A stretch of 52,047 bases of DNA, from the NCBI RefSeq assembly GCF_000936425.1, contig NZ_AVFK01000043.1, forward strand, positions 1 to 52,047. Reading direction: 5' to 3'. The notes beneath the pieces are model-generated. The model was not told the origin of the DNA, did no database searches, and worked only from the letters and a program-made list of their open reading frames with translations. Position 1 is the stretch's first letter, and each line of letters opens with the position of its first letter. A program made the position numbers and the translations under genes. Shown in pieces: positions 1 to 7,320 of the stretch. This stretch comes from Skermanella aerolata KACC 11604. Its GTDB lineage: Bacteria > Pseudomonadota > Alphaproteobacteria > Azospirillales > Azospirillaceae.

Positions 1-127
1 TTATCCCCGTTACCGGCAACCGGCCGTCGACCAGGCCACGGAAAATCGCAGCCTGGTCAACGACCTTGATGCTGCTCTCAGATGCATCCCTACAGAGCAC
101 TCCTGCTGCCTTTGGAGAAATGCAGCC
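1..127. other. Window edge, no firm gene
   Basis: Both strands stay open here. On the minus strand a frame runs off the left edge (…SIKVVDQAAIFRGLVDG… visible), possibly the start of a gene beginning with a GTG near position 105. On the plus strand the frame of the next gene is also open to the edge. Neither can be decided from this window. Confidence 0.3.
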
Positions 128-598
128 ATGATACCCGAAGTATCGACACGAGATCAGGACAGACGCGCTTCGGGGCGGGATCCCGACGATCCGGTGCTGT
201 TCTACGCCGAGCGCTCATTCCGCGCGAGCGCTGCGACGCAGGGGCTGCCCCTGCTGCTCTGGCTGCCGTTCCTGCTGGCTCTGCCCGAGGCCATTCCCAC
301 CGTGCTGCTGAGCGCTCTGGGTCTCGTCCTGTGGCAGCACCGGGCATTCCGCTTCGAGTTGACCGCGACCCACCTGTGGTTCCAGGCCGGTGCTTTCACA
401 CCCACCATCCTGATCCCGCTGAACACCATTCAGCAGGTTGAGCCGGTGGATTATTGGGGAAGACCGCTGACCTGGGATCAGCTCAAGGCAGTCGGCTCTC
501 TCCGGCTGCTCTTTCCGGACGGTTCCAGCCTCACTGTCGCCGGTATCCGCGAACCGCGTGAGGTTGTCGGCGCCGTCCGGGTGCTGAGAGACCTATGA
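128..598 (+). CDS. Small membrane protein with PH-like C-terminal half
   Basis: A 156-residue protein of unknown role. After a charged N-terminus there is one hydrophobic hairpin (about residues 38-70, LPLLLWLPFLLALPEA and the following leucine-rich stretch), then a beta-rich region resembling bacterial PH-like (bPH) domains: an FELTATHLWFQAG strand, an IPLNTIQQVEP strand, and a final helix after VAGIREPREVV. The ATG is preceded by GGAG at a workable distance, which favours this start although the frame is open further upstream. It stands alone and is followed by about 190 bp of non-coding DNA and then an IS element. The PH-like reading is fold inference from pattern only. Confidence 0.6.
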   Translation: MIPEVSTRDQDRRASGRDPDDPVLFYAERSFRASAATQGLPLLLWLPFLLALPEAIPTVLLSALGLVLWQHRAFRFELTATHLWFQAGAFTPTILIPLNTIQQVEPVDYWGRPLTWDQLKAVGSLRLLFPDGSSLTVAGIREPREVVGAVRVLRDL

Positions 599-788
599 CG
601 GAAAGGAAATTTTCCGTCCTCCAGGCCCCGCGTTACGCAACTCGTTCCCATTGCGAAGACGGACGCATTACAACGCTTCTTCAGGGTCATTAGCGTTCTG
701 GTAGTCGAGCCAGCCAACAGGACGACGACCAGAATATCAGAGCTGGCCCGTCGACATTGATCTCAGGAAACCGCTTTGGCAAGCTGCC

Positions 789-2099
789 TACAGGTGCCTC
801 CCACGGTTCGGAAGTCAGGTTAACAGAAGCTTTGCCTTGACAGACGTGATGTGATTCAAGATGCGCTCCGGGTCGGCGGAGTAAAGTCATGGACGACGTG
901 AGCGATCTGACAGGTGATGAGGCGGTGCCTCGTGCGCGGCTGAGCCTGCTGCTGGAGCATTTTTCCCGTCTCGACGACGAGCGGGAATCGTGGCGGGTGA
1001 TGTATCCGCTGTCCGAGGTGTTGCTGGTTCTGACCTGCGCCACCATAGCATCGTGTGACGATTTCGACGACATCGCCGCGTGGGGCCGGCACCACCTCGA
1101 TTTCCTGCGGCGGCTGGCGCCCTTTCATTTCGGCATTCCCAGCGAACGGTGGCTGCGCGCCCTGGTCAACCGTGTCGATCCGATCCTGTTCGGGCGCTGT
1201 TTCGACGAGTGGATCAAGGCGCTGTGGCCGGGCCGGCACGACCTGATCGCGATCGATGGCAAGACCGCGCGCCGCACGCATGACAAGGGCAAGGGCCTGA
1301 AGGCGCTTCACACGCTCAGCGCCTACGCAACCAATGCCCGGCTGACGCTGGCCCAGCTCAGCGTCCCGGAGAAGACCAACGAGATTACCGCCATTCCGGA
1401 GCTTCTCGACCACTTGGCCGGGACCGGGCATCTCGAGGGCGCCCTGGTGACCATCGATGCCATGGGCTGCCAGGTCGCGGTCGCGGACAGGATCGTCTCA
1501 CACGAAGCCGATTTCCTGCTCGCCCTGAAAGGCAATCAGCTGACCCTGGAGACGGAGGTCGCGGACTACTTCGGAACCGCGCCCGCCGACGAACTGGTCA
1601 CCAAAACCACCGTCGAGAAGGAGCACGGCCGCATCGAGACGCGCATCTACACAGCCTCCAGCGTCGTGGACTGGATCACCTCGGATAAGAGTTATCCAGG
1701 GCAGCCGAAGTTCAACCACATCAAGACGATCATCCGTGTCGTCAACCGAACCGAACTCAAGGATCGCTGCACCGTCGACGAGCGGTTCTTCATCTCCTCC
1801 GCCAATCTCGATATCGAGCGCCTCGCCCACGGGGTTCGCGCACACTGGGGCGTCGAAAGCATGCATTGGCTGCTCGATGTCGAATTCAAGGACGATCTGT
1901 CGCGCTATCGTGCCGGCCACGGCGCCAAGAACATGGCTGTCGTTCGACGCTTCGCCCTTGGTCTCGTTCGCGCCGACAAGACAAAGGGAAGCGTCAAAAC
2001 CCGACGGAAATCCGCAAGTTGGGATCCCGAGTTCCTGCTCAAGCTGCTTCAGATTAAATGAGCGTTAACCTGAATTCCGAGCCGTGAGGTGCCTCCGTA
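789..2099 (+). mobile_element. ISAs1-family insertion sequence with both ends
   Basis: Imperfect terminal inverted repeats of about 36 bp flank the transposase gene. The left end lies at 789-824 and the right end at 2064-2099. The inner parts are nearly identical (GTTAACCTGAaTTCCGAgCCGTG against the reverse complement of the left end); roughly 27 of 36 positions match. I could not find a convincing target-site duplication, so the outermost boundaries are approximate. The single transposase ORF is full length, so the element may be active. Confidence 0.8.
889..2061 (+). CDS. ISAs1-family transposase
   Basis: DDE transposase of 390 residues, the normal length for ISAs1. An N-terminal DDE_Tnp_1-associated region (LSEVLLVLTCATIASCDDF) is followed by the catalytic core: the first Asp in AIDGKTARRT, a later Asp near VTIDAMGCQ with the hallmark ALKGNQ motif, and the Glu in AHWGVESMHWLLDVEFKDD. 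GGAG lies seven bases before the ATG. No frameshift or stop interrupts it. It catalyses cut-and-paste movement of its own element and has no evident link to its neighbours. Confidence 0.95.
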   Translation: MDDVSDLTGDEAVPRARLSLLLEHFSRLDDERESWRVMYPLSEVLLVLTCATIASCDDFDDIAAWGRHHLDFLRRLAPFHFGIPSERWLRALVNRVDPILFGRCFDEWIKALWPGRHDLIAIDGKTARRTHDKGKGLKALHTLSAYATNARLTLAQLSVPEKTNEITAIPELLDHLAGTGHLEGALVTIDAMGCQVAVADRIVSHEADFLLALKGNQLTLETEVADYFGTAPADELVTKTTVEKEHGRIETRIYTASSVVDWITSDKSYPGQPKFNHIKTIIRVVNRTELKDRCTVDERFFISSANLDIERLAHGVRAHWGVESMHWLLDVEFKDDLSRYRAGHGAKNMAVVRRFALGLVRADKTKGSVKTRRKSASWDPEFLLKLLQIK

Positions 2100-2584
2100 G
2101 CGATCACACTGAACCGACAGAAAATTGGGTAAGTCCAAGTCCTGGTCTTAAGGCCCTTCCGGTGCTGGATATCTGTTGCTGGGGCATGGCGGCCCGTTCC
2201 ACGAGGAAACGCATCCATAACCCTGTGGCAGATCGGCGGAGGTGCAGACCGGTGACGCCATCGGCTGCGCCGGCGCAGCTCTTCCGAGATCACCTGGGAA
2301 ATGCACCCTATTGAAACAGATGCCGCACAGGGTCACGAGGAAGGATTTCATAGCGAGCCATAGGACTGTGATGGTCGGAACGACGAAGTCGCAGGGCTGA
2401 TAGAATGTCCCTGAAGCTTCCGCGTGAGCAGCGGTGCTGCCTGTGCAGTTCCTTAACTACTGTGATTTGATTTAATCACGACATTCAAGCGATGTATCAT
2501 CGGCAGTGGTATTCGACAGGGATAAAACGCATCGCATAAAGCGTGGCAGGGCCTGTCATCGCCGCCGTCCGGTCCTATGCGGGA
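2100..2584. other. Non-coding or decayed stretch
   Basis: Several short overlapping frames on both strands, none with a good ribosome binding site or recognisable protein. Base composition is visibly less GC-rich than most of the window (for example the AT-rich part around 2460-2510). I see no gene here. Confidence 0.5.
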
Positions 2585-2833
2585 TCACCTGTCATCGTTC
2601 GCACCGCTTCGAAGCCTGTCGAACCGAACCTGCTGGCGCAGCAGCTCATCAGCCAGCGGGGTATGAACCGGTCGCCGGCTGACCTTATCGGGAAAACCCA
2701 GAAGCCCCACCTTGCAGTGCCGCCCATTGCTCCAGCCTGGATAATCCGCAACCGGATAAAGACAGATGCCGTCTACCGGCATACCCTCTTCAAGTTCCAC
2801 GTTTGTAACGACAATTAGGATGGCCGCCCGCAT
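2585..2833 (-). CDS. Doubtful small hypothetical protein
   Basis: An 82-residue frame starting MRAAILIVVTNVELEEG. It begins with a strand-like hydrophobic segment and has ordinary amino-acid composition, which is why it is listed. Its third-position GC is lower than that of the surrounding convincing genes, and the Shine-Dalgarno candidate (TGAGG) sits too close to the ATG. An antisense frame of similar length covers it. I do not recognise the protein; it may be chance. Confidence 0.28.
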   Translation of the reverse strand: MRAAILIVVTNVELEEGMPVDGICLYPVADYPGWSNGRHCKVGLLGFPDKVSRRPVHTPLADELLRQQVRFDRLRSGANDDR

Positions 2834-2971
2834 TGCCTCAGGCAATGGCCCCAATCCCAGGTAGCTGCACCTTCAAAAAATTGCTCTGCCTCAAGGCTGA
2901 CTGGTTTAAGGCAGGCGGGAGCTCCTTCCGCATCGCTTGCCCCGTAGCGTTGTCGGCTGATCGCTTCCTCA

Positions 2972-3358
2972 TCATGTCTCCGGCAAATGAGTCAGCTGGT
3001 TCTCTCGAACGACCCGGTCATGACCATTCCGCACATTCCTGACCCGGTACTGGTTCTCCGGACCCTGCGGCGGCAACTGGCGGACAATCTTATAGAGGCC
3101 AAGCGATACTGTGCCGGGTGAAAAATCTACAACCTGGCCGACCTGGTACTTATGCTCCCCGACTGCGGACATGACCCTGGCTGGCAGCTGGCTGCGGCGG
3201 ATCGCCCGGTGATCGTTGATTTGCCTGTTTGAAAGCGCTCCAGTTACAGGCTTGTCGCTGGAAACCAGCCCGATGGACGGCTCAACAACCGAAGCTTTCA
3301 TCTCCAGGGGATCTTGTTTCTTCGCCGCGGGGTTGCCCTGTCCTTGACGAGGGGTCAT
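2972..3358 (-). CDS. Conserved hypothetical protein (YKIVRQLP type)
   Basis: A 128-residue soluble protein. The first 65 residues look disordered (Pro/Ser/Lys rich). The C-terminal half, from YQVGQVVDFSPGTVSLG through YKIVRQLPPQGPENQYRVRN, matches in style a small family common in alphaproteobacteria in which a short SH3-like barrel ends in a phrase such as RVVRENQL. No function is known to me. The start is supported by CCGGAGAA ahead of the ATG and by a promoter-like sequence about 75-100 bp upstream. It is a single-gene unit. Confidence 0.7.
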   Translation of the reverse strand: MTPRQGQGNPAAKKQDPLEMKASVVEPSIGLVSSDKPVTGALSNRQINDHRAIRRSQLPARVMSAVGEHKYQVGQVVDFSPGTVSLGLYKIVRQLPPQGPENQYRVRNVRNGHDRVVRENQLTHLPET

Positions 3359-3924
3359 GGCATTTCTCCGGATGATCAGCGGGCGGGAAAATTGACATGC
3401 TGGTACGTGACCTGCCCTGGTTTTTCACACCTTTATGAACAGGCGCTGTATACGTGTCAATGCAACGTCATCCCAGGTCCTTTCGCTGCATTCCCTGGTG
3501 CGGTGTCGGTGCAACCGCTACCGGGCCATGGCAACGACTCCGACACTGAAGGTATACTTCGGGAGGAACTGACGCGGGAACCGTTTTTGGCCGTCGCGGG
3601 TGTTCACTAAACCCTCTTACACAGGCATCGGCCAAACCTTTGGAATCATCGAAACCGGATTCGCCGTTCCGGGCGTTTATAAACCGGTAGGTTCGTGAAT
3701 GGGGATCTGAGTTGTAGCCGGATTTCGCCTCGTGAGGTGGTCTTGACCCCTTAACAATGATGGAAAATGCTTCTGCGAGGTATGATAAGGATACCAGTGT
3801 ATTGGGTTAGAAATTATACCTTTATTTCCGGGATCCTTGCCATGGCACGACGTCTTCGAGGTGTCGGGGCGTGCCATGCTGCGGGCGCTAAACCGGCCGA
3901 GGCACCTCTTCTGCAAACATACTG
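3359..3924. other. Intergenic stretch, no gene seen
   Basis: Apart from the promoter at 3432-3460 this holds only short frames without ribosome binding sites. It is AT-richer than average around 3760-3840. Nothing recognisable. Confidence 0.5.
3432..3460 (-). promoter_or_regulatory. Sigma-70-like promoter
   Basis: Read on the minus strand there is TTGACA, a 17-base spacer, then CATAAA, ahead of the conserved hypothetical gene that starts at 3358. The -35 hexamer is perfect and the -10 matches 4 of 6. Confidence 0.45.
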
Positions 3925-4479
3925 TCAAATCCTGACCCGAAAAGTGCCCTTGATGTTCTCGGGGTTGACGACAGCGATCTGGATGTGGGTCTGACGCCAA
4001 AAACCCGAGGTAAGATAGATCCGCTCTCCCTGCGGGAACAAGCCGCGAACGGTGTCGTACAGAGACTCGCCGCTGTCCAGCACGAGCTTATGTAGGTGGT
4101 TGATGACGGCACAGTCGAGATACCGCTTGGCTTTCACGTTCTTGGGGATCGGCGATCCGGCGGTGGTCGAGGCGTCGATGAATGACGTGTAGGCGACCTC
4201 GATGGCCTCTGCGCCATCGCGCGTGGTCGCGTCCAAGCAGTTGCCGAGGTCGATGACGGCGCCGACAACGAATGCTGACTTGTAATCGCCTTTCCCGACC
4301 TTCCACTCAGCCCACTCGCGCGCACGGGTTGGGTCGGACTCCCAGAAGTAGATCCCACCACCGAGCCAATCGTACTTTTCGACCGACGCAACCATGGGCT
4401 CCCCGCCCAGGATCCGCTCGCCGACCTCCTTGTCGCAGCCGTGATAGCCCAACACGAATGACGGTCGGAGACGGCTCAT
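3925..4479 (-). CDS. PARP-like ADP-ribosyltransferase-fold protein, putative toxin
   Basis: A 184-residue soluble protein with the three-part signature of the H-Y-[E/D/Q] ADP-ribosyltransferase clade. LGYHGC supplies the His (residue 13), WLGGGIYFWES the Tyr (residue 44, compare GKGIYFA of PARPs), and THIQIAVVNPENIKG a Gln at residue 167 in the place where PARPs have NEYIVYD. This pattern is seen directly; NAD-dependent ADP-ribosylation of a cellular target is inferred from it. The gene overlaps the preceding small gene by four bases (ATGA), the usual arrangement of toxin-antitoxin or effector-immunity pairs. There is no signal peptide, so it should act in its own cytoplasm. It is sandwiched between recombinase debris and accessory DNA, consistent with horizontal acquisition. 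Confidence 0.7.
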   Translation of the reverse strand: MSRLRPSFVLGYHGCDKEVGERILGGEPMVASVEKYDWLGGGIYFWESDPTRAREWAEWKVGKGDYKSAFVVGAVIDLGNCLDATTRDGAEAIEVAYTSFIDASTTAGSPIPKNVKAKRYLDCAVINHLHKLVLDSGESLYDTVRGLFPQGERIYLTSGFWRQTHIQIAVVNPENIKGTFRVRI

Positions 4480-4757
4480 TTATCCTTGGCGCCCCCAATC
4501 GAGGTCCGCTTCGCAATCCGTGCCGCCGCCCTCTTGAGCGTTGGCCGCTTCGACACGACGACCGTGACACCGTTGGCCGCCGTGTAGAGGTACTCGGCCA
4601 TCTGCTGCGTGCCCTTGCTGTACCGCTTCGTAAGCTTACCATTTGCGGTGAGCACGCCTTCGGCTTGCAGGACATCGCGCGCCTTGCCGGGATCCCCGCC
4701 GATATGGTCTTTCAGGTTCTTGGCTGCCGCCCGAATTTTGCCGATTGCAATGCTCAT
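4476..4757 (-). CDS. Small basic partner of the ART-like protein
   Basis: A 93-residue, lysine/arginine-rich protein (net basic), mostly helical in appearance, with a central DVLQAEGVLTANGKLTKRY segment and a basic tail. No family is recognised. It is first in a two-gene operon and its stop codon overlaps the start of the ADP-ribosyltransferase-like gene (ATGA). By position and size it is the candidate antitoxin, or a DNA-binding autoregulator. It could equally be a second subunit. No ribosome binding site stronger than AGGACAG was found, but the start is otherwise unambiguous. Confidence 0.6.
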   Translation of the reverse strand: MSIAIGKIRAAAKNLKDHIGGDPGKARDVLQAEGVLTANGKLTKRYSKGTQQMAEYLYTAANGVTVVVSKRPTLKRAAARIAKRTSIGGAKDK

Positions 4758-4939
4758 CTGCCTGTCCTCAGTTCATCGCGCATTCTACCAAGCGCATGTG
4801 TTCGACGGCAATAGAGGCGGCATTGTCAAGTTGGTGCCGACGTTTTGCTCACCGGCGTCATCAATTCGGACGGTGCCCGGATCGGCGTTTTCACCGTGCC
4901 GACCATGCTGGCCTCCCTTGCACAATGTCTTCAGATTAA

Positions 4940-5545
4940 TCAGACGAGCCGGCGCTTGGCGTCCTCTGAGCCGTCGATGTACTTCTGGGTGGTCGAGAGG
5001 TTCCTGTGGCCGAGCAGCTGCTGGACGTCGCGCAGGGAGCCACCGGCTTCGACAACCCTACGGGCGGCGCGGGTGCCAAACGTGCGGCGGCCGGAGTGTG
5101 ACGAGCAGCCGACTAAGCCGAGCTCGCCGTACATCAGGCCGAACAGATGGACGATCGAGCGCGGCGTCATGCACTGGACCTTATCGGTGCCGGGCTCGTC
5201 GGGATCCTCACGCAACGCCCGCTCGGACAGGATCAGCGGGTCGCGCGGCCGGCCGGGCACGGCGTGGAACAGGGCGGCGACGTGGTCGAGCAGGACAGGT
5301 GCCATCGGGATGGCGCGGCCCGAGCCCTTCTGCAGATCGCGTCCTCGAGGTGGATGGTGTCGTCGATGGCGCCGCCGGCGTCCATGACGTGCCAGCGGCG
5401 CAGGCCGGCGATCTCCATGGCGCGCAGGCCAGCCTTGACCGAGAGCAGGACCACGACCTTGTCGCGGTGGGGATAGCGCCGGCGCTCGTCGCACCAGCGC
5501 AGCGACTGCGGTGTCGGTCAGGATCTTCGCCTGCTTGCCTGCCAT
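4940..5545 (-). pseudogene. Frameshifted tyrosine recombinase (phage-type integrase)
   Basis: The catalytic C-terminal part is clear: SSHSGRRTFGT gives the H-x-x-R box and LLGHRNLSTTQKYID the second His and nucleophilic Tyr. The first catalytic Arg, in VKAGLRAMEIAGL, lies in a different frame (about 5360-5455), and the N-terminus MAGKQAKILTDTAVAAL is back in the first frame. At least two frameshifts, near 5335-5350 and near 5490, are therefore needed to read a single protein of about 200 residues, the usual size of the short XerC/D-like recombinases found beside repA on Rhodospirillales replicons. Unless these are sequencing errors the gene is dead. A perfect palindrome lies 125 bp upstream and may be its target. 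Confidence 0.8.
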
Positions 5546-5669
5546 CTGATAATCCCTGTGACCACATTCCCAATTCAGAATGCATCCTCATGATCGTCTT
5601 CCCCGCCCCTGTCGTCAAGCGAGTTAAGCTGCTGGAATCGCACGTTTTTTCGCGGGTGCGCCAATTCGC

Positions 5670-5705
5670 CAACTCGACACCTAATTATGATTAGGTGTCG
5701 AGTTG
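5670..5705. repeat. 36-bp perfect palindrome between repA and recombinase
   Basis: Two 16-bp arms (CAACTCGACACCTAAT and its exact complement) flank the loop TATG. It lies between the 3' end of repA and the 5' end of the recombinase gene. There is no T-tract on either side, so it is not a typical terminator. A recombination/dimer-resolution site or a regulator operator are the likely roles. Confidence 0.85.
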
Positions 5706-5794
5706 CCGGGAGACGCTGTCCGGAGCGGCTGAAGGGGTATCAGAACGCGGAGACGGGCCTCAACGCGCCGGCACCACGCCTCCAAGACTGGGGG

Positions 5795-6733
5795 TCAGCC
5801 CGGCAGCTCCGACGTTGGGAAGTCGTTGTCTACTTCCCGGGCCATCGCGAAAGGCGGCATGTTCGCGAGCCGGTCGGTCCGGAAGAAAAAGACCATCCAA
5901 GACTTGAGCGGAGTGCGGCCGGGCGGCGGCGGCACCTTCTTGTCGAGCGAGAGCTTGAGGCGCGGGTCGACCAGCATGAAGCCGTACTCGGGCAGCGGGT
6001 TCTTGCGCTTGGCCATCTTAACCAGCTCGGCCTTGAAGTAGCGCGGCTCCATCGCCGTGCCGATCCGGCGGTGCAGCTTGAGCAGGTTGATCTTGAAGCC
6101 GTTTTGGTTGCCACAGTGCGCCCGCGCGATCTCGTAGAGGCGCTTCTCCAACGGGCTGAGCTTGAAGTAGCGCGGGTCGTAGGTCAGCATGCGCCGGTCC
6201 TTGACGATCGCCCGGAACAGCCAGTCGCAGATCCTGACTTGGACAGCCTTCATTATCTTCTCGCCTTCCCGACCGCGGCGATACTGGATCTTGTAACTGT
6301 CGATCCAACCGAAGCCCTCCGTCTCACCCTCGCCACCCGTCTCGATGTTGGTGCGGATAAGCGTGCCCCGCAGACGCGCCAGCCCCTCATCGAGTCGGTC
6401 GTAGGAGCTGCCTCCCGGCTTCGTCTCGGTGATGCGGAAGAAGTCGTGCGCGGCGAAACTCACCAACGGTTCCGGCACCATGCCGAGGTTGATCCGCTCC
6501 TGGATGATGGAAGCCAGATAGATCAGAAGCTCGGCGTCCCAGATATTGGCCACCCCATGCTTGGTGCCGGTGACCTCTATACGGACCTTTCCATCATCAT
6601 AGACCGACAGTTCGGTCTGTTTCTCCCGATTGAGGCCGAACCAAGCATAGACCATCAGGTTACGGTCGTTCTTCGCTTTGCCCATCAATGGGCTGTCGAG
6701 ATGTAAATTAAGGGCGAGCTGGTCAGGCTGCAT
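5795..6733 (-). CDS. repA: Plasmid replication initiator protein RepA (RPA family)
   Basis: A 312-residue protein of the RPA replication-initiator family (Pfam RPA). Recognisable blocks are NLMVYAWFGLNREKQTEL near the N-terminus, DAELLIYLASIIQERIN, VSFAAHDFFRITE, LRGTLIRTNIETGG, and the second winged-helix part SPLEKRLYEIARAHCG with INLLKLHRRIGT. The ATG follows GGTGAGAC. The protein is expected to bind the iterons just upstream, recruit DnaA and helicase, and open the origin. An iteron (6748-6762) lies in its own leader, which suggests autoregulation and copy control by handcuffing. No parA/parB is present in the window. Full length and intact, so this replicon can probably replicate itself. 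Confidence 0.93.
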   Translation of the reverse strand: MQPDQLALNLHLDSPLMGKAKNDRNLMVYAWFGLNREKQTELSVYDDGKVRIEVTGTKHGVANIWDAELLIYLASIIQERINLGMVPEPLVSFAAHDFFRITETKPGGSSYDRLDEGLARLRGTLIRTNIETGGEGETEGFGWIDSYKIQYRRGREGEKIMKAVQVRICDWLFRAIVKDRRMLTYDPRYFKLSPLEKRLYEIARAHCGNQNGFKINLLKLHRRIGTAMEPRYFKAELVKMAKRKNPLPEYGFMLVDPRLKLSLDKKVPPPPGRTPLKSWMVFFFRTDRLANMPPFAMAREVDNDFPTSELPG

Positions 6734-6747
6734 GTCTCACCGGCAAT

Positions 6748-7123
6748 GTGGATCAAATGACGATAATAGACTAAAGCGTCTCGCATCATGCCTTGGATAC
6801 TCCGTCGCGGCACGGACAAACGTCAAGACGTGGATCAAATGACGAGTTTTTAGAGGTTGGAGGCCAAGTGCGGGCGGCTCAGGACAGCGTGTCTCGTCAT
6901 TTCGCCCACAATGTTCGTCATTAGATCCACGGTCCTCGTCATTACGTCCACGTTGCCGTCGAAAGCCGGCACTTATCCACAAACAGGCGGTCGTCATTTG
7001 ATCCACATCCAAAACGTGGATGTCGCGACGTCCACGCCAGCTCGTCATTTGATCCACATGGGCTCGGCATCACGTCCACCGAGACTCGTCGTTACATCCA
7101 CGCAGATTCGTCATCACATCCAC
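6748..7123. repeat. Iteron array, plasmid origin of replication
   Basis: About ten copies of a 15-base unit, consensus CGTCATTTGATCCAC. Two are inverted (6748-6762 and 6830-6844). The direct copies begin at 6895, 6916, 6937, 6992, 7043, 7065, 7087 and 7109, mostly 21-22 bp apart, i.e. two helical turns, so RepA would bind one DNA face. Copies at 6992, 7043 and both inverted ones are exact; the others are degenerate (for example CGTCATTACGTCCAC). A perfect DnaA box sits in the gap between the two direct clusters, and AT-richer DNA follows at about 7125-7200. Confidence 0.9.
6973..6981 (+). promoter_or_regulatory. DnaA box
   Basis: TTATCCACA, the exact consensus DnaA-binding nonamer, lies inside the iteron array in the wider gap between the iterons at 6937 and 6992. 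Confidence 0.8.
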
Positions 7124-7320
7124 ATTTCAGATTGTAACCTTCTGATTTGAAAAGCAGATTTGGAACCGTAACGGCGTAGCCGTTTAACTGCCGAACTTTA
7201 TAACTTACTGGAATTTCTTGTCCGGGCTGACGAGGCCTTCCGGCGGCAGTCGATCAGACGTGTCGTTAGCAGTTAGCGGAACTTGGAAAAATGAAGGCTG
7301 GCAGTGCTCAGGCTGCGGAG

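Noticed and set aside
789-2099. Target-site duplications for the ISAs1 and IS256 elements
   Set aside because: I compared the bases just outside the inverted repeats and found no convincing direct repeats, so none is claimed.
3677-4000. 107-codon minus-strand frame overlapping the end of the ADP-ribosyltransferase-like gene
   Set aside because: It overlaps a well-supported gene in another frame and has no start signal or family resemblance.
5670-5705. Protelomerase-type telomere resolution site
   Set aside because: Such sites are perfect palindromes, but no protelomerase gene is present and the adjacent enzyme is a short XerC/D-like recombinase; a resolution site or operator is the simpler reading.
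6748-7123. Possible CRISPR array
   Set aside because: The repeats are 15 bp, degenerate, in both orientations, next to repA and a DnaA box, with no cas genes. They are iterons.
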